Shown here one piece after another: positions 51,349 to 60,314 of a DNA stretch of 64,000 bases. The position numbers were made by a program, and so were the translations under genes. Under the pieces are notes generated by a model. The model saw only the letters and a list, made by a program, of their open reading frames with translations, had not been told where the DNA came from and searched no databases. Position 1 is the stretch's first letter. Each line of letters opens with the position of its first letter. This DNA is from Anaerobacillus isosaccharinicus (GTDB taxonomy: Bacteria > Bacillota > Bacilli > Bacillales > Anaerobacillaceae). The stretch lies in the NCBI RefSeq assembly GCF_001866075.3, contig NZ_CP063356.1, forward strand, positions 3,772,164 through 3,836,163. Reading direction: 5' to 3'.

Positions 51349-51443
51349 GAATGTAAAATTTAGAATGTAGAATGTAGAATTTTTTTGAATGCAATGCTTC
51401 GAAGCGATGCATTCTTCAATTTTGCATTCTACATTTTACATTC
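51349..51443. repeat. Near-palindromic heptamer element with central hairpin
   Basis: A left arm of heptamer-like units (GAATGTAAAAT, TAGAATG) and a right arm (CATTCTACATTTTACATTC) are mutual reverse complements with mismatches. In the centre, 51387-51414 has GAATGCA / TGCATTC arms around GCTTCGAAGC. It starts 3 nt after the methyltransferase stop codon, so it may act as its terminator (T-run at 51380-51386). Confidence 0.8.
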
Positions 51444-51548
51444 TTCATTATAAGTTAAGAAAGCTTCGAGTGACTAAACTTTCTTAATTAATTATTATTT
51501 GTTAGAATAGTTCATATACATAATAAAATTAATGTAGGGGTGGTACAT

Positions 51549-53333
51549 ATGACAGAAAAGCAAAAGCTTAGTCAAGTATGGGATTTAGATTCAATTTTTC
51601 CAGGTGGGAGTGACTCAACGGAGTTTCAAGCTTTTATAGATACACTTGAGAATGATCTTAAACAGTTGCATGATAATATTGGTGGGCAAGAGGCTTCAGT
51701 ACAAGCGGTAACTTCATGGATATTAAATGTTCAAGAATTAGCGAAAAGCATTAGACAGGCAGGAGCATTCTTGAGCTGCCTGAATGCTCAAAATGTAAAA
51801 GATGCTAAGGCCAGACAACTTCTTGGAACTATAAGTCAAACAGGGACGATCCTAGAAGCGATTTTAACAAACATTGATGATCATTTATTAAATATGTCTG
51901 AGGAAAACTGGCAAACATTTATTAAGCAGGATGTATTTACAGAGGTTACCTATCCTCTATTAGAAAGACGTTTACGGGCGAAAGAAAAGCTTTCACCGAG
52001 AGAAGAAACATTAATTCAAAAGTTATCTGTTGATGGTTATCATGCTTGGGGACAGCTTTATGATACAGTCGTCGGTCGCATGAAAATTACTGTTGAGGAA
52101 GATGGAAAAACAGAGGAACTCTCTGTAGGGCAAGCTGATAATAAAATGAGTAGCGGTGACCGCACGTTACGTGAACAAGTCTCGCAAAAGTGGGAAGAGG
52201 CATGGGCTAATGAAGCAGATCTTTGTGCAGATGCACTTAACCATTTAGCTGGCTTTAGATTACAAGTTTATGGACAAAGAGGCTGGGATAATGTGCTTCA
52301 AGAGCCACTTGAAATTAATCGTATGTCACAAGAAACATTAGATGCAATGTGGAACACGATTAGTGAGAACAAACCAAAATTTGTTGAATTTTTACAACGA
52401 AAGGCAGAACTTTTAGGAGTTGAAAAGTTAAGCTGGCATGATGTGTTTGCTCCATTATCAAAAGATGTCCCAGAAGTAAGCTATGATGAAGCTTCTGAAA
52501 TTATCATTAATCAGTTTCAACAGTTAACACCTCAAATGGCTGAGTTTACAAAAGAAGCCTTCCAAAAAAGATGGATTGAAGCAGAAAGTCGTGCAGGAAA
52601 AAGACCTGGAGGCTTCTGCACTAGCTTCCCTTTAAGTAATGAATCACGTATTTTCATGACATATGCAGGTACTGCATCGAACGTATCAACACTTGCACAT
52701 GAGTTGGGTCATGCGTTCCATCAACATGTGATGAATGATCTACCATACCTAGCTCAGCGTTATGCTATGAACGTAGCTGAAACGGCATCTACATTTGCTG
52801 AAATGGTTGTTGCTGATGCGACTGTAAAAAATGCTGCTACTAAAGAAGAGCATTTAACATTATTAGAAGATAAAGTTAGCCGTAGCATTGCATTTTTTAT
52901 GAATATTCATGCCCGCTTCTTGTTTGAAACGAGATTTTATGAAGAGCGTAAACAAGGTCTTGTAAGTGTTTCTCGCTTAAACGAACTTATGGAGCAGGCT
53001 CAGAAAGATGCATTTAACGATTCGTTAGGTGAGTATCATCCACACTTCTGGGCATCTAAACTACATTTTTATATTACAGGGGTTCCTTTTTATAACTTCC
53101 CTTATACGTTTGGTTACTTATTTAGTATGGGAATTTACGCACTTGCTCAAAAAGAAGGCGCAGATTTTGAGCAGAAGTATATTAATTTACTTCGTGACAC
53201 AGGTAGAATGCGTGTTGAAGAATTAGCGATGAAGCATTTAAATGTTGACTTAACAAAACCAGAGTTTTGGCAAGGCGCTGTTAACCTAGCTGCTGCTGAT
53301 GTGGATGAGTTTTTAAAGTTAACTAAAAAATAA
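51549..53333 (+). CDS. pepF: M3-family oligoendopeptidase F
   Basis: Cytoplasmic zinc metallopeptidase that degrades short peptides. ATG 51549 is used since GTG 51540 lies in the AGGGGTGG ribosome site. The zinc motif is LAHELGHAFHQH (HExxH) near residue 385, with the third ligand in the NVAETASTFAEMV stretch; GGFCTSFPLSNESRIF and HFYITGVPFYNFPYTFGYLF are typical of the PepF/YjbG branch. 594 residues is full length. A DUF2564-like gene begins about 65 nt downstream, probably in the same transcript. Confidence 0.92.
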   Translation: MTEKQKLSQVWDLDSIFPGGSDSTEFQAFIDTLENDLKQLHDNIGGQEASVQAVTSWILNVQELAKSIRQAGAFLSCLNAQNVKDAKARQLLGTISQTGTILEAILTNIDDHLLNMSEENWQTFIKQDVFTEVTYPLLERRLRAKEKLSPREETLIQKLSVDGYHAWGQLYDTVVGRMKITVEEDGKTEELSVGQADNKMSSGDRTLREQVSQKWEEAWANEADLCADALNHLAGFRLQVYGQRGWDNVLQEPLEINRMSQETLDAMWNTISENKPKFVEFLQRKAELLGVEKLSWHDVFAPLSKDVPEVSYDEASEIIINQFQQLTPQMAEFTKEAFQKRWIEAESRAGKRPGGFCTSFPLSNESRIFMTYAGTASNVSTLAHELGHAFHQHVMNDLPYLAQRYAMNVAETASTFAEMVVADATVKNAATKEEHLTLLEDKVSRSIAFFMNIHARFLFETRFYEERKQGLVSVSRLNELMEQAQKDAFNDSLGEYHPHFWASKLHFYITGVPFYNFPYTFGYLFSMGIYALAQKEGADFEQKYINLLRDTGRMRVEELAMKHLNVDLTKPEFWQGAVNLAAADVDEFLKLTKK

Positions 53334-53397
53334 TTATCGCGAATAAATGGAAGGCAAACGGTACATCCTATCTTTGAATAATGTAAAGGTGGGTTGT

Positions 53398-53649
53398 ATG
53401 ATGTCTGAACCGTTTAGTGATATTCAACAAGTGGAAATGGCAATTAAAGCTGCACAGAGAATGGTAGGTCAAGCAACGATGAATATGGATGAAGATCAGT
53501 TAAAGGCTGCTACTGAATCCCTTGAACAAGCCAAGAAGCAATACGCTGATGCACTAGCCCATGCGACTGGTGTAAGTGATGAATTTTTTGAGTTTTCTTC
53601 AGAATTAATTGAAAGACTAGATCACCAACTAACCGAAGCAAAAGACTAA
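53398..53649 (+). CDS. DUF2564-like small protein
   Basis: An 83-residue acidic helical protein beginning MMSEPFSDIQQVEMAIKAAQ; the pattern FxDIxQVExAIKxAQxMVGQATM suits DUF2564 of Bacillus as I recall it. Function is unknown. Two adjacent ATG codons (53398 and 53401) both fit AAAGGTGGG. Its terminator follows directly. Confidence 0.7.
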   Translation: MMSEPFSDIQQVEMAIKAAQRMVGQATMNMDEDQLKAATESLEQAKKQYADALAHATGVSDEFFEFSSELIERLDHQLTEAKD

Positions 53650-53659
53650 GATAAAACAA

Positions 53660-53696
53660 GGGTGTGTCTGTTATTAACACAGATACACCTCTTTTT
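53660..53696 (+). terminator. Terminator after pepF and the DUF2564-like gene
   Basis: GGTGTGTCTGT / ACAGATACACC arms followed by TCTTTTTT. Confidence 0.85.
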
Positions 53697-53824
53697 TCGC
53701 TTTCATTTGACAAATTGCTTGTTTTAATCATAAAATTGACTGTTGGAAGATATTTTTTATACTTAACACATTTACATATAAACTTTTTAGATTTTAAATT
53801 CTACATTTTTATCAGGGGGAAATT

Positions 53825-55771
53825 ATGCAATCGTTTGAGAAGTTACCTTTTACATATGATCGGAAAAAGTCGTTTATGGACCAACTCGGAGATTGGATTG
53901 GGGATGTTTTCTACGACATTTTACCTGAAGCAGGGTTTGAAGTTCGTGATGAACAAATTTTTATGGCATTTCAACTTGAACGCGCATTTGCTGAAAAGAA
54001 AGTGATTTTTGCTGAGGCGGGTGTTGGGACTGGAAAAACGATTGCGTATCTCCTTTATGCTATTTGTTATGCAAGATATATTGGCAAGCCGGCAATTATT
54101 GCTTGCGCTGATGAAGCATTAATTGAGCAGCTCGTAAAGCCAGAAGGTGACATTGCTAAGTTAGCTAAAATTCTAAATTTTAATATTGATGTTCGGCTAG
54201 CAAAAGCTCAGGACCAATATTTATGTGTTCAAAAGCTAGAAAAATTAAGAGACGATGACGAACACGAACAAGTTTATGAAGATGTCTCAATGACAATCCC
54301 AGCTTTTGTTTATAATAACGCAGCTATGCAAGAATTTCACTTCTATGGTGATCGAAAAACGTATCCAGATCTTAATAATGAAACGTGGAAAAAATTGAAT
54401 TGGGATGCTTTTCAAGATTGTTCTGTTTGCGAAAAACGCCATCGTTGCGGAATGACTTTAACGAGGGAGCACTACCGAAAAGCAAGTGATTTAATTATTT
54501 GCTCACAAGATTTTTATATGGAGCATATTTGGACAGAAGAATCTCGGAAACGAAAAGGCCAATTACCATTTTTGCCACAAGCTAGTAGTATTGTCTTTGA
54601 CGAAGGGCATCTATTAGAGTTTGCTGCACAAAAAGCGTTAGCTTACCATGTTCGTCATGATCTTTTAGAAGAGATTTTAGAAAGGCTCTTATCAAACGAT
54701 GTTCGTGAAGAAGCAGCAGTGCTTATTGATGAAATCATTTCCCATTCTATGGCGATGTTTCATACGATTGAAAAAGGAACGAACCATATAAAAGGTTCGG
54801 ATCGAAATGAACTTCACATTTCACCGCAATTAATTTCTGAAATTAAAGAGTTTAAAATGCTTCTAGCAGCGTTGGAAGATGCTCTAGTTTTTGAAAGTGA
54901 AATGTATACGATTGAAGATTATCAATTAAAGATTGTTGAAGAGCATCTTGATATGCTTCAGTATTCACTGTCACTTTTGGCGGAGAAGAAGAATGTGATT
55001 ACGTGGGTAACAAAGGCAGAGGGAGTTACTACACTTGTCATTATGCCTAACCTTGTAGAGGATGTACTACAGGAAAAAGTGTTCTCGAAAAAACTCCCAA
55101 TCGTGTTTTCTTCAGCAACCTTATCAACAAATGGTGATTTTGGGTATATCTCAGGAAGCCTTGGCATTAAAGAATCTCTATCATTTACAGTTGAATCACC
55201 GTTTAATTACAAAGAACATATGCAAGTGGTGATTTCCGATAAGCCAGAGCCAATAAAGCTAAACGCAGTTCTTGAAGTGTTAAAAAAGACTGAGGGTCGA
55301 TCGCTACTGCTATTTAATAATGAAGATGAGCTAGAAACATTTAAACATATTACACAAACAGTTCAAGGATTTTCACCATATAAATTTTTATTTGAAGGAG
55401 ATCAAGAATTAAGTAGCATAGTTCATAGATTTCAAAGTGAAGAAAAAACGTCTTTATGTGCAATTCATTTATGGGAAGGCTTAGATATTCCAGGGCCGTC
55501 ATTATCAAGTGTGATTATCTGGTCGCTTCCATTCCCACCAAACGATCCAGTTTTTAATGGAAAGCGAAAAAATGCTCATGAGCCGTTTCTAGAGGTTGAT
55601 CTACCTTATATGCTGCTTAGATTAAGACAAGGTATTGGTAGACTAATTAGAACGAGTTCTGATAAAGGAATGATCGCCATTGTTGATGAACGGTTAAGGA
55701 CAGACGCCGAGTTGTTAGAGCAAGTTAAGGCTGTTTTGCCAGCTGAAGTAGAAATTAATAGCATTTTATAG
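53825..55771 (+). CDS. ypvA: DinG/XPD-type ATP-dependent helicase (YpvA)
   Basis: Superfamily 2 helicase of 648 residues. Walker A AEAGVGTGKTIAYL, an Fe-S-type cysteine group (CSVCEKRHRCG and IICSQ), the DEAH-like VFDEGHLLEF and the C-terminal LRQGIGRLIRTSSD motif match the DinG-like YpvA family. No exonuclease domain is fused, unlike B. subtilis DinG. AGGGGGAAATT precedes the ATG. DNA repair or R-loop processing is the family role; substrates here are unknown. Confidence 0.9.
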   Translation: MQSFEKLPFTYDRKKSFMDQLGDWIGDVFYDILPEAGFEVRDEQIFMAFQLERAFAEKKVIFAEAGVGTGKTIAYLLYAICYARYIGKPAIIACADEALIEQLVKPEGDIAKLAKILNFNIDVRLAKAQDQYLCVQKLEKLRDDDEHEQVYEDVSMTIPAFVYNNAAMQEFHFYGDRKTYPDLNNETWKKLNWDAFQDCSVCEKRHRCGMTLTREHYRKASDLIICSQDFYMEHIWTEESRKRKGQLPFLPQASSIVFDEGHLLEFAAQKALAYHVRHDLLEEILERLLSNDVREEAAVLIDEIISHSMAMFHTIEKGTNHIKGSDRNELHISPQLISEIKEFKMLLAALEDALVFESEMYTIEDYQLKIVEEHLDMLQYSLSLLAEKKNVITWVTKAEGVTTLVIMPNLVEDVLQEKVFSKKLPIVFSSATLSTNGDFGYISGSLGIKESLSFTVESPFNYKEHMQVVISDKPEPIKLNAVLEVLKKTEGRSLLLFNNEDELETFKHITQTVQGFSPYKFLFEGDQELSSIVHRFQSEEKTSLCAIHLWEGLDIPGPSLSSVIIWSLPFPPNDPVFNGKRKNAHEPFLEVDLPYMLLRLRQGIGRLIRTSSDKGMIAIVDERLRTDAELLEQVKAVLPAEVEINSIL

Positions 55772-55794
55772 AATAACGGTGTAAGTATAGTTAC

Positions 55795-55823
55795 AATTTG
55801 CCACTCCTGTGGTATAATACGAC
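55795..55823 (+). promoter_or_regulatory. Putative promoter of moaA
   Basis: GTTACA, about 17-nt spacer and TATAAT, roughly 140 nt before the moaA start codon, implying a long leader. Confidence 0.5.
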
Positions 55824-55836
55824 TATACAATTAACA

Positions 55837-55946
55837 TGCTACTACTCTATAGCTAGGGTAGTGGCATTTCTTACAAATAAACCGTTGTGAATGATGCACT
55901 CTTTAGTGCGGACAAGCCTTCGAAATATTGGTTAATTTACGAAGGA
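55837..55946 (+). promoter_or_regulatory. Structured leader of moaA
   Basis: Within the leader are three hairpins: ATGCTACTAC / GTAGTGGCAT (about 55837-55868), GCACT / AGTGC (about 55901-55914) and CCTTCG / CGAAGG (about 55917-55945), the last touching the ribosome site. It does not look like a T-box and I cannot place it in a known riboswitch class. Confidence 0.45.
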
Positions 55947-55962
55947 ATAGGGGGAACAAGAA

Positions 55963-56985
55963 ATGGAAAAAAAGCGCTTACTTGACAAGTTAGGACGCCC
56001 ACTTCGTGACTTAAGAATTTCCGTTACAGACCGTTGTAATTTCCGCTGTAGTTATTGTATGCCTGCGGAGATTTTTGATAAAGATTTTATGTTTTTACCG
56101 AAAGATGACGTGTTAACTTTTGAGGAAATCAAGAGGCTTAGTACTCTATTTGTGAAAGCTGCTGGAATTGAAAAATTACGTATTACTGGTGGGGAGCCGC
56201 TTGTTCGTAAAGATCTTACACGATTAGTTAGGATGTTGTCAGAAGTTGAAGGTATTAAAGATATAGCAATGACTACTAATGGAGCACTTTTAGCCAAGCA
56301 TGCGAAAGATCTTAAGGCAGCAGGCTTACATCGAGTGACAATTAGTTTAGATAGCTTAGATGACGAGCGTTTTCGTAAAATCAATGGTCGTAACATTGGT
56401 GTAGCTCAAATTTTTGAAGGAATTGAAGCAGCGAAAGAAGCGGGACTTGGTGTTAAGCTAAATATGGTTGTACAACGTGGTATGAATGAAGATGATATTC
56501 TCCCAATGGTCCGCCACTTTAAAGACACTTCGATTATTTTGCGCTTTATTGAGTTCATGGATGTTGGTAACACAAACGGTTGGAATCTTGACCAAGTTGT
56601 CTCGAAAAAAGAAATCTTTGAGCGTATTAATAAAGAGATTCCAATTGAGCCGATTAAACCTAATTATGAAGGTGAAGTTGCAACAAGGTTTCGCTTTAAA
56701 GATAATGGGAATGAAATTGGAATTATTTCATCTGTAACAGATGCTTTTTGTTCTTCATGTTCTCGGGCAAGGCTTAGTGCAGATGGAAAGCTAGTGACCT
56801 GTCTTTTTGCTTCTAAAGGCCATGACTTAAGAGACTTAATGCGTTCTGGAGCTAGTGATGAAGCTATGATCGATCGGATGGCAGAAATTTGGACTGGTAG
56901 ACACGATCGCTACTCAGAAGAGCGTTTGAGTAACACTGATAAAAAGCAAATTCGAAAAATTGAAATGTCCCATATTGGTGGATAA
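55963..56985 (+). CDS. moaA: GTP 3',8-cyclase MoaA (molybdenum cofactor synthesis)
   Basis: Radical SAM enzyme for the first step of molybdopterin synthesis, rearranging GTP to 3',8-cyclo-GTP. The N-terminal cluster cysteines are Cys25, Cys29 and Cys32 in [10 protein letters not shown]; the second 4Fe-4S cluster is bound by [10 protein letters not shown] and the cysteine in VTCLF. The usual C-terminal GG is present (HIGG). 340 residues is full length. It stands alone: no other moa or moe gene lies in the window. Long structured leader upstream, long inverted repeat downstream. Confidence 0.94.
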   Translation: MEKKRLLDKLGRPLRDLRISVTDRCNFRCSYCMPAEIFDKDFMFLPKDDVLTFEEIKRLSTLFVKAAGIEKLRITGGEPLVRKDLTRLVRMLSEVEGIKDIAMTTNGALLAKHAKDLKAAGLHRVTISLDSLDDERFRKINGRNIGVAQIFEGIEAAKEAGLGVKLNMVVQRGMNEDDILPMVRHFKDTSIILRFIEFMDVGNTNGWNLDQVVSKKEIFERINKEIPIEPIKPNYEGEVATRFRFKDNGNEIGIISSVTDAFCSSCSRARLSADGKLVTCLFASKGHDLRDLMRSGASDEAMIDRMAEIWTGRHDRYSEERLSNTDKKQIRKIEMSHIGG

Positions 56986-56988
56986 GTA

Positions 56989-57110
56989 AAACGAGGGCGA
57001 CTCAAAAGTAATGTCATTCACCTCAAGTGCTAAATAAAGATGAGAAGGTCTTTCTTACTTATTTAGCATAACTTGAGGTGAGCAGAACACTTATGAGTTT
57101 ATCTCGTTTT
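56989..57110. repeat. Long interrupted inverted repeat after moaA
   Basis: Core arms TCACCTCAAGTGCTAAATAA (57018-57037) and TTATTTAGC-ATA-ACTTGAGGTGA (57059-57081) pair over 20 bp with one 3-nt bulge. Outer pieces (ACGAG / CTCGT, ACTCA-AGT / ACT-TGAGT) extend the fold, which ends in TTTTTTGTTTTG. Terminator or remnant of a miniature element. Confidence 0.7.
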
Positions 57111-57208
57111 TTGTTTTGTCTAAAGAATAACGAACTGTTTATTTTTTATCTTCATTGGGAAAGATGATTAAGAGTTTACTAAACAATTAATAGAATGGAG
57201 AAAAGATA

Positions 57209-57346
57209 ATGTATTTAGTAGAAAATTTAATGTATGAGATCGGTTTACTAATAGAAAATGATTTAGATAGAGAAAAAGTTGAGTCCATTGGTCACAATGT
57301 ATATGAAATTAGTCTATTATTGCATGAAAATAAGATAAATGGTTAA
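57209..57346 (+). CDS. Small helical protein, 45 residues, unknown
   Basis: Begins MYLVENLMYEIGLLIENDLD after GGAG at reasonable spacing. Acidic, entirely helical. Size and amphipathic pattern recall Spo0E-like phosphatase peptides, but their SQELD signature is missing, so I do not assign it. It lies between the long inverted repeat and the terminator of the pha genes. Confidence 0.4.
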   Translation: MYLVENLMYEIGLLIENDLDREKVESIGHNVYEISLLLHENKING

Positions 57347-57353
57347 TTAAACG

Positions 57354-57390
57354 AAAAAAATGAGCAGCTTAACGCCGCTCATTTTTCATT
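57354..57390 (-). terminator. Terminator of phaP-phaJ
   Basis: AAATGAGC / GCTCATTT arms with an imperfect centre and A/T runs on both sides; overlaps the end of phaJ. Confidence 0.65.
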
Positions 57391-57839
57391 ACAACTGCAG
57401 TTCCCTCAACGACTAATTGATCTTTTTGGTTATAAATATTCGTCTGTACCGTAATGATTTTTTTGTCATCTCGTTTATTAATAACTTCTCCTACTACCTT
57501 GATTGTATCGCCAATTCTTACTGGTGCTACAAATTTGCAGTTTTGTGAAAGGTAAAGTGCATTTTTACCAGGTAAAATTGTACCAAGAAGGGTTGAAATA
57601 TAGGATGCAGTTAACATACCATGAGCGATTCTTTCCTTAAACCTAGTGCCTTTTGCAAAGTCATCGTCAATATGAATAGGGTTTACGTCTTCAGTTAAGT
57701 ACGCAAAGTCTAGAACATCTTGATTCGTAACCTTTCGTATAAATGTCTCGGTATCGCCAACCTGAATCTGGGCATAGGGGATCTCTTTAACTGCTTTTGA
57801 CTTTTTAAGTAAGCTAACATCTTTTTTTTCATTAGACAT
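57369..57839 (-). CDS. phaJ: (R)-specific enoyl-CoA hydratase, MaoC-like (PhaJ)
   Basis: Hydrates trans-enoyl-CoA from beta-oxidation to (R)-3-hydroxyacyl-CoA, the monomer for polyhydroxyalkanoate (PHA). The hot-dog fold signature is complete: FAYLTEDVNPIHIDDDFAKG with the catalytic Asp and His, followed by RIAHGMLTASYIS. The extra 15 residues at the N-terminus are charged. It is co-transcribed with phaP (the stop and start codons share a base), placing it in the PHA cluster. It could supply medium-chain monomers. Confidence 0.88.
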   Translation of the reverse strand: MSNEKKDVSLLKKSKAVKEIPYAQIQVGDTETFIRKVTNQDVLDFAYLTEDVNPIHIDDDFAKGTRFKERIAHGMLTASYISTLLGTILPGKNALYLSQNCKFVAPVRIGDTIKVVGEVINKRDDKKIITVQTNIYNQKDQLVVEGTAVVMKNERR

Positions 57840-58354
57840 TACTTAGTTTTTACCGTTTCTTCCATCATATTGACTAAATTATATTGAGACAGTTTTACCT
57901 TAGCAATGAAATTCTCAAATAGTTCTCTCGTTTCAGTTTGCATGTTTGTTTGTTCATCAATAACCTTTTTTGCGGAATCATGAAACCTTTCTTGAGATTG
58001 CGTTAATAAATCTATCACCGCTTTGCTAGGAGTATCAGAAATTTGCTGAATGCGTCGTACAATCTCAGTCATTTTCTCATTCCACTCGGTAAATAATTGT
58101 AAAGTTGCTTCATTCATCACACTTTTATTATTTTCTATATAAGCCTGGGTCATTTTAGCTAAATTATTTTTCATTTCTTCTTCAGATTGAGTAAGTCGTG
58201 AAGTAACTATTGTAAACATTTCTTGTTGCTTTTTTACTAGCTCAAGAGAAGCCTTCCCATATTGTTGTTGAGATTCATAAAATTTCTTTAGTCCAGAATC
58301 CCAATTTCCCCACATTAAATCTAACATTTTGTTCGCTTCTTCTTTCATTGACAT
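57839..58354 (-). CDS. phaP: Phasin PhaP
   Basis: Granule-coating protein of PHA inclusions: 171 residues, without hydrophobic spans, composed of amphipathic helices rich in Gln, Glu and Lys (for example YGKASLELVKKQQEMF and NNLAKMTQAYIENNK). Size, composition and position next to phaQ match B. megaterium PhaP (170 residues). AAAGGAGGA precedes the ATG. IS copy 2 ends 24 nt before its start codon, separating it from phaQ and from its native promoter. Confidence 0.87.
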   Translation of the reverse strand: MSMKEEANKMLDLMWGNWDSGLKKFYESQQQYGKASLELVKKQQEMFTIVTSRLTQSEEEMKNNLAKMTQAYIENNKSVMNEATLQLFTEWNEKMTEIVRRIQQISDTPSKAVIDLLTQSQERFHDSAKKVIDEQTNMQTETRELFENFIAKVKLSQYNLVNMMEETVKTK

Positions 58355-58377
58355 TAATAAATCCTCCTTTTATTTAA

Positions 58378-60276
58378 ATAGACTCTCGGCATTTGCCGAG
58401 CCTTGTGGCTCAAGGTTTTCTTGAGCCAATTTATTTGTATCCCTCCTATTTCTAGGTGGGATTTTTACTTTAGATTTCTTTTTCAATTGGGAATTAATTG
58501 TTGAAAAATATCATAAAAAAACTAAAAAAACACTTGACTTTTTAGTGCAACCCCAATAATCGCCGAGGAGGAATTGACTTCCTAACAATACGGTGAAATG
58601 GGGGATTTAAATGAAACCTACGCTAATACCACATATCTCATATCAAAACTTCGTTTTAGACCAACTAAATACTCATTACTCAGGCGGTATACTGACTCTC
58701 GTACGAAAAGATTGGACTATTATCTCAAAGTTATGGATCACGGATCTTTCTTTTACTACTACTTGGCTTCATGATTTATATTCAGTTAAAGGTCCTGAGC
58801 CACGTGATCCTGCTTCCATGCTTCGCTCTTATCTTTTGTGTTTATTGACAAGTCCGACCCTGAGTATTACAGAATGGGTGAACCAACTCCATCGTGTTCC
58901 TCTTTACACGATCCTTAGCGGCTTTGAACCTGGGGATGTTCCAGGGGTCGGTACTTTTTATGACTTCTTCAGACGGCTATCAGGTTTTGAGAAGGCTAAT
59001 GTAAAACCTTTTATTAAGCTCAAACGAAAAAAGAAGCAGAAGAAAAAACCGAAAAAGGGTGAAAAAGCAACTCCTAGAAACCCTGGTATTATTAGAAAAT
59101 TAGTAGATCGTCATTTACGCCATGGTTCAAAACAAAAACAATTGCCGGGAGATCAATTATACGCGTTTTTTCAATCTCAATTTCTTGAGGTTTCAGCGAG
59201 ATTGGGTTTGCTTGGAGATCCCCATTCCCTTGGTGTTGTTGGAGATGGGACACCTGTGGAAACAGCGAGTTACCCAAGAAGCAAACCTATTTGTGATTGT
59301 AGTGCCCAAGGACTAACGAATTGTACTCATCCTCGTCGATATTCTCAACCTGACATCGACTCAGGTTGGGATAGTTCAAGGGAGAGGTACTTCAACGGAT
59401 ATCATCTCTACATGATATCCACTAGCGATAGCCGATTCGACTTACCGCTATATCCACGGCTACATCCTGCTTCCCGGCATGATTCAGTCAGCCTAGTGGT
59501 TAGCTCAATTGAATTTTCGCAACGGTACACCTTGGGCACAATTGATAAAATCCTTCTCGATGCCGCACATGATGCAGAACCGATTTACGAATTACTGGAC
59601 CATCATAATGTGGAACCGTTTATTGATCTTAATGTTCGAACAAAGAAAAACTTCAGTACGGAAAGTGATATTCAAATTTCTCCCATAGGCGTGCCTATTT
59701 GTCCAATCGGTAAGGAAATGAAACCCAACGGTTTTGACATATCTCAAAACCGCCAAAAGTGGCGTTGTCCACTAGCTTGCGGATCGAAAAATACATGTTC
59801 CACTCCGTGTTCTAAAGCGAAGTATGGCCGCACATTTCATACGTTTAAGCGAGATAATCTTCGTCTGTTCACTAAAACACCAAGATCTTCTGAAAAGTGG
59901 AAACTCATTTATAAACGAAGAACTTCAGTTGAACGTTCGAACAAAAGAGAAAAAGTCGATTATCACTTAGAAGCTGGGCGCCATCGCTCTACAAAAATGT
60001 GGTATGTCCGCCTATACTCAATCATGATGTGTCAACACATAGATGCTTGGTACAGTAGTCAGAAAGAGACTTTGAACATTCAGGAAATCATCTTTACTAA
60101 AAGCGCCTAGACAATTTTTAAAAAATAGAATAACTGTAGGCTTATTTGGTGCATACTTTTTTGAAAACACTATGAAAACACTATGAAAACACATCATTTT
60201 ACTGTCCTGTTAATGAATTTTCCAGTGAATTTTTTACAAACTCTCGATAAACTCATCATTTATTCCGAGAGTCTAT
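58378..60276 (+). mobile_element. IS element copy 2 (IS4/IS5-type), inside the pha cluster
   Basis: A 1899-bp copy of the element at 9482, with the same 12-bp terminal repeats (58378-58389; 60265-60276) and flanking TTAA on both sides (58374-58377, 60277-60280) as the target duplication. It is slightly longer than copy 1, mainly because AAAACACTATG is doubled near 60165-60190. Its transposase-upstream end faces phaP, the same arrangement as copy 1 with cheV. Confidence 0.92.
58611..60110 (+). CDS. DDE transposase of IS copy 2
   Basis: Intact 499-residue transposase with the same candidate DDE and YREK residues as the first copy. The 17 substitutions between the copies include nonconservative ones (for example M to K in CPIGKEMK) but leave the motifs untouched. 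Divergent from phaP and convergent to phaQ. A TTGACT -35-like box lies at 58534, upstream within the element. Confidence 0.93.
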   Translation: MKPTLIPHISYQNFVLDQLNTHYSGGILTLVRKDWTIISKLWITDLSFTTTWLHDLYSVKGPEPRDPASMLRSYLLCLLTSPTLSITEWVNQLHRVPLYTILSGFEPGDVPGVGTFYDFFRRLSGFEKANVKPFIKLKRKKKQKKKPKKGEKATPRNPGIIRKLVDRHLRHGSKQKQLPGDQLYAFFQSQFLEVSARLGLLGDPHSLGVVGDGTPVETASYPRSKPICDCSAQGLTNCTHPRRYSQPDIDSGWDSSRERYFNGYHLYMISTSDSRFDLPLYPRLHPASRHDSVSLVVSSIEFSQRYTLGTIDKILLDAAHDAEPIYELLDHHNVEPFIDLNVRTKKNFSTESDIQISPIGVPICPIGKEMKPNGFDISQNRQKWRCPLACGSKNTCSTPCSKAKYGRTFHTFKRDNLRLFTKTPRSSEKWKLIYKRRTSVERSNKREKVDYHLEAGRHRSTKMWYVRLYSIMMCQHIDAWYSSQKETLNIQEIIFTKSA

Positions 60277-60314
60277 TTAAATAAGTTATTAGGTTGCAGA
60301 AATTAACTGCATAA

